A stretch of 64,000 nucleotides of DNA from Paenibacillus sp. GSMTC-2017 (GCF_016019935.1 NZ_JAECMT010000007.1:62001-126000), one strand, 5' to 3'. Positions 38,821 through 48,176 are shown, counted from the stretch's first letter. The notes: generated by a model from the letters alone, not told the origin. Translations and numbers: made by a program.

Positions 38821-40587
38821 ATGCCGGGGGAAACGATATTTAAACCACTAACATGGTCGGATATGCTGGTAATGGCTCCTGAGCTAGCGCTTGGCGCGTG
38901 GTTTGTACTGTTAATAGTGCTTGAGATGTTGTTGCCGCAACGAATAAGACGAACATGGATAGGTGGGCTAACGTTGGTTGGTCTGCTGGGAGCATTCACT
39001 TTAGTTTTACTACGTATGATTGATATGCAGGGAGACGAAACGGTAGGTATAATTTCACTACTTGGCGATAGTTATCGGGTTGACGATTTTGGTAATCTGA
39101 TGAAACTGTTATTCCTTGGGGGTACAGCACTTGTAACGTTGCTTGGAATTGGTTCTGTACAAAATGATCGTACGATAACGGAAAAGGGCGAATATTTCTA
39201 CCTGTTAATACCTGCCGTTATTGGTGCAATGATCATGGCTTCGTCAGGAAACTTGGTGACATTGTACATTGGACTAGAGCTGCTTAGTATAACGAGTTAT
39301 GTGCTTGTAGGTCTTCGCAGAAAATCATCCCTATCTGCTGAGGCAGCATTCAAATATGTAGTAACGGGCGGCATATCGTCTGCATTTATTTTGTTCGGTA
39401 TGTCGTATGTGTACGGAGTTACTGGTGCAGTAGACTTTACAGGTATACGCGCAGCGTTACCAATGGCATTAGAGAATTATGAATCCCTTCTATATGTCGG
39501 ATTTGCATTTATGCTTGCTGGTTTTGCAATTAAAATTGCAGCAGCGCCTTTTCATGCATGGTCGCTAGATGTCTATCAAGGTGCTCCAACGTCAATTGCT
39601 GCATTCCTAGCTGTTGTGTCCAAAGGAGCAACACTTGCGATAATTATCCGCATTATGTTCGAGAGTGTGTTGTTCGCAGAATCGCCTGCTGACGCAGCGA
39701 GTGGATTGATAAGTGTGAGTGACGATATATTTTTCGCGGTGCTGCTGATTGCTGCAACAGCTATGCTAGTAGGCACGATTGCCGCTCTTAGGCAGATGAA
39801 TGTGAAGCGGCTGCTTGCTCTATCTGGTGTTGCAAATGGAGGTTACTTGCTAGTACCGGTAGGCATCTCTTTTACATTCGGGCACATCAATAATATAAAT
39901 GAGATACTGTTTTATCTTGTAGCTTATCTATTAATGACAATTGGCGCTTTTGCCATTCACACAGTCGTTAGTCGAGCAGTTGGACACGACGAACTGAGTG
40001 GTTTTGCAGGTATGTACTATCGTGCGCCGTGGACAGCTGTCGCTATGACCATCTTTGTATTGTCACTAGCGGGACTTCCCATCTCAGCGGGATTCTTCGG
40101 GAAACTATTCATTTTATTGGGAGCAGCTCAGGCAAAAGCGTACTGGATCGTCGTCATTATGGTCCTCAGCAGTGTCATTTCGTACTATTTCTACTTTGGG
40201 CTTATTCGCCAAATGTTCATGAGAAGTAGTAACGGCGTTTCCTTATCCGCATCGCTGAGAAGCGGGATAAATGAAGAGTTAGGCCAAAATCCGCATGACG
40301 GAAGTGAAGTGAATAAAGGTGCAAGTGCGCAGGGACATGATTCGGAGGAAACATTCACGATTAATAATGTGAGCAGAACAGTGAATGAGGAAGTAGAAAC
40401 GGAAACAACTGTTAAATCAGTTAATGAAACTGTAGCTACTGGAATAATTAAAATCCCGGTTACTATAGGCATAGTCATCTGGTTCTGCGCTTCTTTAACG
40501 TTAGCTGTTGGTTTGTTCCCAGGTCTTCTCTCTACTCTTATTGATTTTTTATTTTCTATAGAGTCATTTTTGACGAATATACAGTAG
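38821..40587 (+). CDS. nuoN: NADH-quinone oxidoreductase subunit N with acidic loop insert
   Basis: Third antiporter-like subunit, 588 residues, longer than the usual 480-500. YIGLELLSITSYVLVGL, KIAAAPFHAWSLDVYQGAPT and LSGVANGGYLLVPVG are typical. Between the penultimate and last helices (about residues 470-540) lies a hydrophilic, Glu/Asn/Thr-rich insert (NEELGQNPHDGSE to TETTVKSVNETVATG) with no membrane character. Last gene of the operon, followed by a nested hairpin terminator. Confidence 0.95.
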   Translation: MPGETIFKPLTWSDMLVMAPELALGAWFVLLIVLEMLLPQRIRRTWIGGLTLVGLLGAFTLVLLRMIDMQGDETVGIISLLGDSYRVDDFGNLMKLLFLGGTALVTLLGIGSVQNDRTITEKGEYFYLLIPAVIGAMIMASSGNLVTLYIGLELLSITSYVLVGLRRKSSLSAEAAFKYVVTGGISSAFILFGMSYVYGVTGAVDFTGIRAALPMALENYESLLYVGFAFMLAGFAIKIAAAPFHAWSLDVYQGAPTSIAAFLAVVSKGATLAIIIRIMFESVLFAESPADAASGLISVSDDIFFAVLLIAATAMLVGTIAALRQMNVKRLLALSGVANGGYLLVPVGISFTFGHINNINEILFYLVAYLLMTIGAFAIHTVVSRAVGHDELSGFAGMYYRAPWTAVAMTIFVLSLAGLPISAGFFGKLFILLGAAQAKAYWIVVIMVLSSVISYYFYFGLIRQMFMRSSNGVSLSASLRSGINEELGQNPHDGSEVNKGASAQGHDSEETFTINNVSRTVNEEVETETTVKSVNETVATGIIKIPVTIGIVIWFCASLTLAVGLFPGLLSTLIDFLFSIESFLTNIQ

Positions 40588-40676
40588 ACATAATAGAAAA
40601 TTGTAAAAATGTACATGTATAGTAGCGACACTTGTCATCAAAGCGTATAGGAAATAGTCGTTTCGGATAATGTCTA

Positions 40677-40736
40677 AGTCGGTATATGGAAGCTAGTATC
40701 AATGATGATACTGTGCTTGCGTATACCGATTTTTTT
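40677..40736 (+). terminator. Terminator of the nuo operon
   Basis: The outer stem TCGGTATA/TATACCGA extends to GGAAGC/GCTTGC with mismatches and encloses AGTATCA/TGATACT; seven Ts follow. Confidence 0.88.
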
Positions 40737-41035
40737 AAATTGATTCAATACAACAAGATGTGGGTAATGAATTAAGAGACAATTCTTTGAACTTTTATGG
40801 GGGGAGTTTCTTTTTGTGCGAAGTAAAAAGTGAAAAGTGTCAAAACGTAATTAAGAATTATTGTGATATCTCTTGCAAGAAGATTACAATGGAAACGATT
40901 TAACATGTAGAAAAACTGCTTATTTTATTTGTTTTCAAAGCATGATATCTATTTATCATGTTATCGAAGGGTAAGCATATATTAAGGGTACTTTGGTGGT
41001 TAGAAGCTATAGATCTATTGTGATTGACTTACATC
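40737..41035. other. Gene-free AT-rich stretch after nuo
   Basis: Part of a 930-bp interval without a supported gene. Apart from the upstream terminator and the repeats that follow, I see no feature here. Confidence 0.6.
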
Positions 41036-41159
41036 TTAAGTGCATTAATACACTTAGATATTTGTTTTTTCGTGATCAGCTTGGAATTAAGTACATTAAT
41101 ACGCTTAGATTTTGGCTTATTTGCGATGGACTAACAAATAAGCGCATTAATACGCTAAG
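41036..41159. repeat. Three 22-bp dyads at exact 51-bp spacing
   Basis: TTAAGTGCATTAATACACTTAG (41036-41057, shown as 20 + 2: TTAAGTGCATTAATACACTT AG) has copies at 41087-41108 and 41138-41159. Each is centred on ATTAAT, with arms such as AAGTG/CACTT in copy 1 and AAGCG/CGCTA in copy 3. The T-A pair of copy 1 is T-G in copy 2 and C-G in copy 3, a stepwise compensatory change. The linkers are partly similar, so these are diverged 51-bp tandem units. Confidence 0.9.
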
Positions 41160-41463
41160 ATGTTAATTTCTCAGAATTAACAAGGTTAATAGAGAAATTG
41201 GGACAGATTTCGGAGAAGTTGTAGACAAAACACAGTAGTAGTTTAATAAATAATACAATCAGAAATTTTAGATAGGAAGTGTAGCGGGCGAAACAGTCCG
41301 TCAGTCTGTCATACAATCGAAATGAGAGCGACGGTCTAAAAAATGGTAAGCTATACGAATTTATAGTTAAGTGCAGCGCGTCTTAACGAACAATTCGTAT
41401 CTTTAGCCACTCTAGCAGAATATGACTATTGTTGTGCCCTCTTTCTATGAAAAAAAGAAGGGA
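41160..41463. other. Gene-free stretch before the protease leader
   Basis: About 300 bp without a supported gene. The segment 41281-41340 (GCGGGCGAAACAGTCC to GAGCGACGGTC) looks capable of folding, but I recognise no riboswitch class. Confidence 0.4.
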
Positions 41464-41502
41464 AAACGTATTCGTTAAACGAAATATTAATGAAATACGT
41501 TT
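41464..41502 (+). promoter_or_regulatory. Inverted repeat in the protease leader
   Basis: AAACGTATT (41464-41472) and AATACGTTT (41494-41502) form a 9-bp stem directly before the AAAGGCAG ribosome binding site. An alternative inner palindrome, TTCGTTAAACGAA (41471-41483), would compete with it. It could be an operator or a translational switch. Confidence 0.55.
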
Positions 41503-41517
41503 AAAGGCAGAAAACTA

Positions 41518-44500
41518 ATGACGATTAATTGGAATTCCATTATCGATATAAATCGAGATCAGCAATCGCCTCATCTCGAATCGAATAGCAGCAACGCGAT
41601 CTTGCCGCGCGAGCGGAAACCAAACGAGCGCCTCGACTACCGTAGAGGCGCTCACAGCCTTGCACCACAAGCGCGCGGCAAACGTCTACGCCGCGCGCTT
41701 GTGGTGCTGCTGATCGGGAGCGTAGCGCTCGGGGGCGTAATAGCCCCCGTCGCTCCTGCTCCCGTAGCAGGGGCGCTAGCGTCCGCCGTATACGCGGACG
41801 CAGGCGCAGCCCTTGAGCAGCCGCAAAGCTGGCTGCTCAAATGGACTTCCCCCGCGAAGGCGCATAAGCTGCGCGGGGTGGAAGTGATCCGCCGCCAAGA
41901 AGCTGCGGCGGTGGAAGTCGTGCGTCCCGCTGCGGACTGGGGCGAGGACGTGGATGCGTGGCTTGACCGGCTAAGTGAAGAGCCGGGCGTCGAATACATA
42001 CATCCGAATAACCCAGTCAGCATCTTATCCTTGTCTGCCGATGATGAAGAGGTCCAAGCGGATAGTGAGCGTACGGTCGCAGCACCATTAGCGGCAGTGC
42101 CTAATACGAACCCTAATGACCCTGAGCTTCCTAAGCAGTCGCATCTCGCACAAATAGGTGCGCAGAAGGCATGGGAAACAGTACGAGAACAAAAAGAACT
42201 TACGATTGCGCTCGTGGATACTGGTGTTGAATTAGATCATCCTGATTTGAAGGATAATCTTGTTCAAGGAGCGAACCTCGTTAACCCGAAGAAGTCGCCT
42301 GCTGACGACAATGGTCATGGGACTAGTGTTGCTGGTGTTATTGCTGCGGCAGGCAATAACGGTATTGGTGGTTCTGGCGTACTGTGGAGGGCTAAGATAA
42401 TGCCAGTAAAAGCATTAGATGAGTGGGGAGACGGCACGGAGCTTGATCTTGGTGAAGCTATTTTGTATGCCGTAAAAAACGGCGCCAAAATAATTGTCAT
42501 GTCCGTTGGTCTGCATCGCTATTCCCCATACATGCAAGACATCGTAAACTATGCCGAAAATAAGGGTGTTCTGCTAGTAGCTGCATCTGGCAATGACGGA
42601 GTTAAATCAGGTAATAAGACTGCTGTTAAATATCCTGCAGCATATCCGACAGTCCTTGCAGTAGGGGGAGTTCAGCCTAACAATAGACCAGACCAGCGTT
42701 CTAATTCAGGTACTGAGCTTGATATACTTGCTCCATGGAATGTGTTCACAACAGCTTTAGGAGGAAAGTACAAGCAAGAAGAGGGAACTTCGATGGCAGC
42801 TCCTCAAGTTGCTGCGGCTGCCGCTCTAGTGTGGGCACAACATCCTGAGTACAAACCATTGGAAGTTCGTGAACTTTTGCGACAAACGGCGAAGGATATC
42901 GGAGTTAAAGGTGTTGATTCTACTTCGGGCTACGGTCTACTTGCAGTAGATAGAGCAGTCCAGGCTATTTTATTCAAAGATGCCAATGAACCAAATGATC
43001 GTCGTCAGTCAGCGACAACTTTTCCACTATTCAACGAAATGAAAGCATCAATTGGAAGTGCTGACGATATGGACTGGTACGTTATTGAGACCCCCAATGA
43101 AGGTACACTCACATTGAATTACAGAGGTGCACCAGAGGGCGGTGGAACAATACCAGTTGTTCGAATCACTCATCACAGTGGGGGTAAGCTTACGCGCGCT
43201 GAAGACATTAAGTTGTCTAGCAAAATCATCGAGTTTGATGTTAGCAAAGGTAAACAGGTTATTGGGCTAACTTTCAGTAATCCAGATGTAAAACAATCAC
43301 TAAACTATTCGTTAACGAATTCTTTTGCTATTTGGCCAGATAGATTTGAACCAAATGATCAATTGAACCAAGCGAAAAGATTAGAAGCGAAGTCACAATC
43401 CGTTACGGGAACCTTTGGTCAAACAGGTGATCGTGACTGGTATGTAGTCGATTTTCAGCAAGACGGTAAGCTAGAGCTATCACTTAGTACAGATACTGTA
43501 CGGATCGATCCAGGTCTTTCTTTGCAAAAGGATGGTCATTCCCTTATTCTTTACGATGAGCATAGAGAAGGAGAGGGCGAACACTCACCCGTCATATCTG
43601 TCACCCGGGGTAAATATTATATACGTGTTCACAATGCAATTGCTTTGGAAGCAAGTCCGACGATTGGCCATTATACGCTTAAGATCGGCTTTACACCCCA
43701 ATTAGACGATCCTAATGAACCAAACGATAAATCCTATGAAGCTTTATTAATGAGTCCTGGTACCGAGTACAAGGGTGTTATGGGTACTGCTTCCGATACG
43801 GATTGGTTCCAGTTCCGAGTGTCTAGTCAAAGTGTTGTTAGCTTATCTGTATCAGGGATTCCTTCAGATGCAACGCTTCAATTGGAAGGCTTAGACAAAC
43901 GAATGACACGTATTGCATCAGGAAATTCAGGTACGAGCGGTAAGCTAAAGACGTCCGAACAAGTACTGAAACCAGGTGTTTATTATGTGAAGCTTACTTC
44001 GAGCAAAGCGTTTAATAATCAATTTTATCGATTGAATTTGCAATCAGAGGAACTCATTTCGGGTTTTCGGGATATAAAGGGGCATTGGGCTAAAGATGAT
44101 ATTGTTAGCTTAACGAAACTGAATATCGTTAAAGGTGTTGGTGGGTACCGCTTTGAGCCTGAGCGGTCGATTACACGAGCAGAAGCTGTTGCGATGATTG
44201 TAAAAGCTTATAAGCCTATAACAAATATGGCTACCTCTAAGCAGTTTACTGACGTTAGCGCCTCTCATTGGGCGAGTGGAGCAATCCAGAAGGCGGTGCA
44301 GCAAGGTTGGGTACGTGGATTCCCGGATGGGAGCTTCCGACCTAATTCACCTATTACAAGAGCTGAGATGGCTGTCATAATTGGTTATGCTGAAGCGCTT
44401 AAGGTACAGTTCCCGCTTGCCCGTCCATTCGCTGATGTAGCCCCAAACGATTGGTATTCCCCGATGTTGTTTGCCATGAAAGTTGATGGTAAGCTGCAAG

Positions 44501-44586
44501 GAATCGAGCGAAATCAATTTAAGCCTGATGAAAAAGCCAGTCGGGGACAATTTACATCACTTTTATATCGATATTATAAAGATTAG
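41518..44586 (+). CDS. Subtilisin-family (S8) serine protease with SLH surface anchor
   Basis: 1022-residue secreted protease. A long polar N-terminus (1-55) precedes a basic/hydrophobic export segment (RGKRLRRALVVLLIGSVALGG, about 53-75), then a propeptide. The S8 catalytic triad is Asp234 (ALVDTGVELDHPDL), His267 (DDNGHGTSVAGVI) and Ser425 (EEGTSMAAPQVA). Three PPC-type beta domains follow (about 490-845), each opening with (D/F)EPND. Three SLH domains (about 848-1022: FRDIKGHWAKDD, FTDVSASHWASGAI, FADVAPNDWYSP) should bind pyruvylated wall polymer, the product of CsaB encoded in this window. The start ATG 41518 has only a weak AAAGGCAG. Codons about 37-131 are a chain of inverted repeats. 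Confidence 0.94.
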   Translation: MTINWNSIIDINRDQQSPHLESNSSNAILPRERKPNERLDYRRGAHSLAPQARGKRLRRALVVLLIGSVALGGVIAPVAPAPVAGALASAVYADAGAALEQPQSWLLKWTSPAKAHKLRGVEVIRRQEAAAVEVVRPAADWGEDVDAWLDRLSEEPGVEYIHPNNPVSILSLSADDEEVQADSERTVAAPLAAVPNTNPNDPELPKQSHLAQIGAQKAWETVREQKELTIALVDTGVELDHPDLKDNLVQGANLVNPKKSPADDNGHGTSVAGVIAAAGNNGIGGSGVLWRAKIMPVKALDEWGDGTELDLGEAILYAVKNGAKIIVMSVGLHRYSPYMQDIVNYAENKGVLLVAASGNDGVKSGNKTAVKYPAAYPTVLAVGGVQPNNRPDQRSNSGTELDILAPWNVFTTALGGKYKQEEGTSMAAPQVAAAAALVWAQHPEYKPLEVRELLRQTAKDIGVKGVDSTSGYGLLAVDRAVQAILFKDANEPNDRRQSATTFPLFNEMKASIGSADDMDWYVIETPNEGTLTLNYRGAPEGGGTIPVVRITHHSGGKLTRAEDIKLSSKIIEFDVSKGKQVIGLTFSNPDVKQSLNYSLTNSFAIWPDRFEPNDQLNQAKRLEAKSQSVTGTFGQTGDRDWYVVDFQQDGKLELSLSTDTVRIDPGLSLQKDGHSLILYDEHREGEGEHSPVISVTRGKYYIRVHNAIALEASPTIGHYTLKIGFTPQLDDPNEPNDKSYEALLMSPGTEYKGVMGTASDTDWFQFRVSSQSVVSLSVSGIPSDATLQLEGLDKRMTRIASGNSGTSGKLKTSEQVLKPGVYYVKLTSSKAFNNQFYRLNLQSEELISGFRDIKGHWAKDDIVSLTKLNIVKGVGGYRFEPERSITRAEAVAMIVKAYKPITNMATSKQFTDVSASHWASGAIQKAVQQGWVRGFPDGSFRPNSPITRAEMAVIIGYAEALKVQFPLARPFADVAPNDWYSPMLFAMKVDGKLQGIERNQFKPDEKASRGQFTSLLYRYYKD
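41626..41911. repeat. Chain of eight inverted repeats inside the protease propeptide region
   Basis: Arms: 41626-41634/41645-41653 (9 bp), 41662-41679/41690-41707 (18 bp perfect, GCACCACAAGCGCGCGGC), 41730-41736/41743-41749 (7), 41751-41760/41766-41775 (10, one G-T), 41779-41786/41794-41801 (8, plus outer GCGC pair), 41813-41822/41831-41840 (10), 41845-41856/41872-41885 (12 with 2-nt bulge) and 41889-41895/41905-41911 (7). Most loops are 5-10 nt. The stretch is far more GC-rich than the rest of the gene and remains in frame. Confidence 0.93.
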
Positions 44587-44621
44587 TTTGATGGGTTAAT
44601 CGACTACATGGAGGATGCAGT

Positions 44622-44891
44622 ATGGATGCGGATGCAAATAACTTATTCAATGAAATGCAAACTTTAACGGGATTAACCGGACTGTTCTCCATTATTGTTC
44701 AACTTATTAGCATATTTCTAGTTTGGATTTTGCTAAAAGAAGTGAAGTGGGAAGCGATATTCCGCTTTCCTCGCAGCTTGAAAGCAAGGATGTTTCAAGT
44801 ACTTCTTGCTGTTGCCATTGGTCATTTGCTTGCGCAGTTTGTTTTACAATACTGGGACTATTCAACCATGCTTAGAAGTTTTGTCGAATAA
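44622..44891 (+). CDS. ywzB: DUF1146 family membrane protein (YwzB-like)
   Basis: 89-residue protein with two hydrophobic helices (about 19-40 and 56-76) and the conserved WILLKEVKWEAIFR loop between them. Function unknown. The gene lies upstream of murA as ywzB does in Bacillus. GGAGG precedes ATG 44622. Confidence 0.88.
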   Translation: MDADANNLFNEMQTLTGLTGLFSIIVQLISIFLVWILLKEVKWEAIFRFPRSLKARMFQVLLAVAIGHLLAQFVLQYWDYSTMLRSFVE

Positions 44892-45220
44892 CCTAGACGA
44901 AACATGTTAACAATGGGTAATACAAAGCTACATTTTTTGGTGAAATTAGTCGATAAGTTTGTATACAAAAATAATTGTTATAAGGAATAAAAGTGGTAAT
45001 TCAAGGAATATAGTCGTAAATAACCCATTAGGGAGACTATTCCACTCTTATTCTGGCCATGTAATGTGTAAAAAGTGGAAAGAATTTACCCTTGTCGATT
45101 ATTGATGCATAATGTTAAGATGAAGTTTAGTAATGTGATCGAAGTTTGTCCAAATATTCACTCAATAAGAAAATTTATTAGCATGCAATAGAAATTGCTA
45201 TTCGCGGAGGGAACACAAAG
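44892..45220. other. Gene-free stretch before murA
   Basis: 329 bp, AT-rich. It should contain the murA promoter, but I could not settle on a convincing -35/-10 pair. GGAGGG at the end is the murA ribosome binding site. Confidence 0.5.
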
Positions 45221-46618
45221 ATGACTAAAATTATCGTCCGCGGAGGCCAGCGTTTAATGGGCACAGTCCGCGTAAGCGGCGCAAAAAATGCAGTGCTCCC
45301 CATTCTTGCTGCCTCATTGTTAGCGACTGAAGGAGATAGCGTCATTTGTGACGTGCCCCTCTTAGACGACGTTATGACGATTCAGAATGTGCTTGCCTCA
45401 TTGGGAGCTCAGGTTACTTATAAGAATGAAACGATGCGTATATCAGCGCCAATTATTACTTCATGTGAAGCACCATATGAGCTAATCCGCAAGATGAGAG
45501 CTTCCTTCTTAGTGATGGGGCCGCTTCTAGCGCGTATTGGCAAGGTTAGAATTTCATTGCCAGGTGGCTGTGCAATTGGGACTCGTCCCATTGATCAGCA
45601 TTTGAAAGGCTTTGAAGCGATGGGGGCAGTCATTACCCTTGGTCATGGATTCATTGAAGCGAGCACGCCGACACGACTTGTTGGCGCCAAAATTTATTTG
45701 GATGTTGCAAGTGTAGGAGCAACTGAAAACATCATGATGGCTGCGGCACTCGCAAATGGAACAACAACAATTGAAAACGCGGCAAAAGAGCCTGAAATTG
45801 TTGATTTGGCGAACTATATTAATGCTATGGGCGGTAAGATCCGCGGCGCAGGTACAGGAATGATTCGTATCGAAGGCGTGGAACGGCTTAGCGGTGCAAA
45901 ACATAACGTCATTCCAGATCGTGTTGAAGCAGGTACTTATATGATTGCATCTGCCATTACTGGCGGGGATGTATTCATTGAAGGAGCCATTGCTGATCAT
46001 CTTACTCCAGTCATTTCTAAGCTACAGGAAATGGGCGTAGAAATTACGGAGAGCGATAACGGCATTCGAGTTCGTTCGAGCACAACGCTTCGTTCTGTGG
46101 ATGTCAAAACGTTGCCTCATCCAGGTTTCCCAACGGATATGCAATCGCAGATGATGGCTCTACTGCTCGTATCTGAAGGTACAAGTGTAGTGACGGAAAC
46201 CGTTTTTGAAAATCGTTTTATGCATGTAGAAGAATTCCAAAAGATGAATGCACATATTAAAGTAGATGGTCGATCTGCAATCGTTACTGGAGGCATTCCA
46301 CTTACAGGTGCGAAAGTATGTGCAACCGATCTACGTGCAGGTGCAGCCCTTATATGTGCAGCACTACGAGCTGATGGTGAAACAGAAGTTACTGGCCTTC
46401 ATCATGTGGATCGTGGTTATGTCGATATTACCGGAAAACTTGCATCACTAGGTGCGATCATTTATCGAGAAGAGTCGGAGAGCGAGACTTCTTCAACAGT
46501 TGCCGCTGGTGCACTAGGCAAAAGTACTGCAGTCGCTGGAGCGACGTTAAACGACTCAGCATCATACAAACGGGAGAAAGAGGTAGCTGTTATGAAAGTA
46601 CAGCCAACCTGGGCGTAA
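45221..46618 (+). CDS. murA: UDP-N-acetylglucosamine 1-carboxyvinyltransferase
   Basis: First committed enzyme of peptidoglycan synthesis, adding enolpyruvate from PEP to UDP-GlcNAc. [14 protein letters not shown] near the N-terminus, [21 protein letters not shown] sequence, the catalytic cysteine Cys117 in [18 protein letters not shown] (the fosfomycin target) and [16 protein letters not shown] are intact. The 465 residues exceed the usual 430-440: after the normal end ([12 protein letters not shown]) come about 45 Ser/Ala/Thr-rich residues of unknown role. GGAGGG precedes the ATG. Confidence 0.96.
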   Translation: MTKIIVRGGQRLMGTVRVSGAKNAVLPILAASLLATEGDSVICDVPLLDDVMTIQNVLASLGAQVTYKNETMRISAPIITSCEAPYELIRKMRASFLVMGPLLARIGKVRISLPGGCAIGTRPIDQHLKGFEAMGAVITLGHGFIEASTPTRLVGAKIYLDVASVGATENIMMAAALANGTTTIENAAKEPEIVDLANYINAMGGKIRGAGTGMIRIEGVERLSGAKHNVIPDRVEAGTYMIASAITGGDVFIEGAIADHLTPVISKLQEMGVEITESDNGIRVRSSTTLRSVDVKTLPHPGFPTDMQSQMMALLLVSEGTSVVTETVFENRFMHVEEFQKMNAHIKVDGRSAIVTGGIPLTGAKVCATDLRAGAALICAALRADGETEVTGLHHVDRGYVDITGKLASLGAIIYREESESETSSTVAAGALGKSTAVAGATLNDSASYKREKEVAVMKVQPTWA

Positions 46619-46636
46619 TACGCCACATATCCCCGC

Positions 46637-46710
46637 AAAGCGAGAGACTTCATTGCATCAGGATTTGCCACTTGGCTAATCCCGATTCAATAAAGAGCTC
46701 TCGCTTTTTT
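46637..46710 (+). terminator. Terminator after murA
   Basis: AAAGCGAGAG pairs with CTCTCGCTTT across a 51-nt loop that itself holds GGATT/AATCC; six Ts close it. Confidence 0.8.
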
Positions 46711-46883
46711 GTGTCCAAAACTATCCCCTAAGCAATGAATTGCACAATTGATAGCTTTAGAAGTTCGGAGATTAGAGAATATTCATTTTGATTCTATCCT
46801 AGTAGACCTCCTCATAGACTGTACTAGTACTGGTTGAAAGTGAGAGAGAAGGGCAGATAGAAGCCCACTAGGAAGGGGTGCAG

Positions 46884-48119
46884 ATGAGTATTAGGGTTAC
46901 CAAAAGGCTTGCTAGAATCAAAGTGTTAAAGACAGTAGGCAAGAAGCGATGGTTCATTATTTTTGGTATAGGTGTTCTATTAGGTACCATTGTTTTTGGA
47001 ATGAAAGTTTCCATAGCAGCATTTGAGGAAAGATCAAATAAAGTGTATACAAGCGTGGTGGAGCGGGAACCGAAGTGGGTAAGCGCAGCGGAACAGAAAA
47101 AAACGAATGTGAAAAACAATCCTCAGTCGACTTTAAAGGACACAGAGAATACGTTAGAGTCAAATATAATGCCGATATTCACGCATCCACCTCGTAAACA
47201 AGAGGATAGGTCAGATTCGAAAGTAGCTATTATCCCTTCTGAGCAACTTAGTGGAGCATTAGATGATGTCAAAGTCAGAGTCTATCTTACAAATCAGAAG
47301 AGAGTGGAAACAGTTCCTATAGAAACCTATGTGATGGGTGTTCTTGTAGGCGAAATGCCAATGGACTTTCATTTAGAAGCTTTAAAGGCGCAAGCTATCG
47401 CAGCAAGAACCTATATCGTTCGAAAGTTATCCTCTGAGACTAAACAAGATAGAACAAGAAAGAAGGCTGATGTGCTGGATACGGTACAACATCAGGTCTA
47501 TCTATCGGAAGATGAGCTCGCGAATCGTTGGAGGGGCGAAGAGAAGAAAGTGTTATTAGCTAAGCTTCAGCAAGCGGTAGAAGAGACAAAGGGATTAATT
47601 GTAACGTATAAGGGTGAACCTATTGAAGCTGCTTTTTTCTCAACGAGCAATGGTTATACCGAAAATTCGGAAGATTATTGGGAGCAATCGCTTCCCTACT
47701 TGCGAAGCGTGGATAGCCCTTGGGATAAAGAGATATCACCACGTTATGAGCAGCAGTTTGCATTTAAGAGGGCAGATATTTATCGAGCTATGGGATTATC
47801 GGGTAAGTTTGCGCGAGCAAAGCTAGTAATGAAGGTTACTGAAAGAACAGAAGGTAAACGAATTAAAGAGATACAGATTAACGGAAAGACGTATAGTGGA
47901 CGCGAAGTGAGAGAGAGACTGGGACTAGCATCCTCACAATTCAAGTGGAAGATTGAGAAAGATAAAGTGATCTTCACAACGTACGGATTAGGCCATGGGG
48001 TTGGAATGAGTCAGTGGGGGGCTAATGGAATGGCGCAAGATGGTAGAGATGCAAAAGATATTTTGCTTCACTACTATACGGATTCAACTGTGGAACAAGC
48101 TTCAAAGCTTCGAAACTAG
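46884..48119 (+). CDS. spoIID: Stage II sporulation protein D
   Basis: Lytic transglycosylase of the engulfment machinery (with SpoIIM and SpoIIP), degrading septal peptidoglycan so the mother-cell membrane can move round the forespore. 411 residues from ATG 46884, with GGAAGGGG upstream. An N-terminal membrane helix (about 25-48) is followed by a variable linker, then the SpoIID domain: VETVPIETYVMGVLVGEMP with the catalytic glutamate, LKAQAIAARTYIV, EAAFFSTSNGYTENSEDYW and GLGHGVGMSQWGANGMAQDG. spoIIQ follows after 75 bp, as in B. subtilis. Confidence 0.95.
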   Translation: MSIRVTKRLARIKVLKTVGKKRWFIIFGIGVLLGTIVFGMKVSIAAFEERSNKVYTSVVEREPKWVSAAEQKKTNVKNNPQSTLKDTENTLESNIMPIFTHPPRKQEDRSDSKVAIIPSEQLSGALDDVKVRVYLTNQKRVETVPIETYVMGVLVGEMPMDFHLEALKAQAIAARTYIVRKLSSETKQDRTRKKADVLDTVQHQVYLSEDELANRWRGEEKKVLLAKLQQAVEETKGLIVTYKGEPIEAAFFSTSNGYTENSEDYWEQSLPYLRSVDSPWDKEISPRYEQQFAFKRADIYRAMGLSGKFARAKLVMKVTERTEGKRIKEIQINGKTYSGREVRERLGLASSQFKWKIEKDKVIFTTYGLGHGVGMSQWGANGMAQDGRDAKDILLHYYTDSTVEQASKLRN

Positions 48120-48147
48120 GCAAACTCTTAAAAAATGATATCCTCAC

Positions 48148-48176
48148 GTATAAACCTAGCAGATCTGGTAACAATG
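48148..48176 (+). promoter_or_regulatory. SigF-type promoter for spoIIQ
   Basis: GTATA (48148-48152), a 14-nt spacer and GGTAACAATG (48167-48176) fit the SigF pattern. The leader would be only about 12 nt, with the GAGGTG ribosome binding site near the 5' end. Confidence 0.65.

Noticed and set aside
41281..41345. Cyclic dinucleotide riboswitch upstream of the protease
   Set aside because: The GC-rich segment looked foldable, but the conserved bases of the GEMM and ydaO classes are missing.
41652..42023. Reverse-strand open frame across the protease propeptide
   Set aside because: It mirrors the GC-rich hairpin segment; its translation is Ser/Ala/Thr-rich without a start signal.
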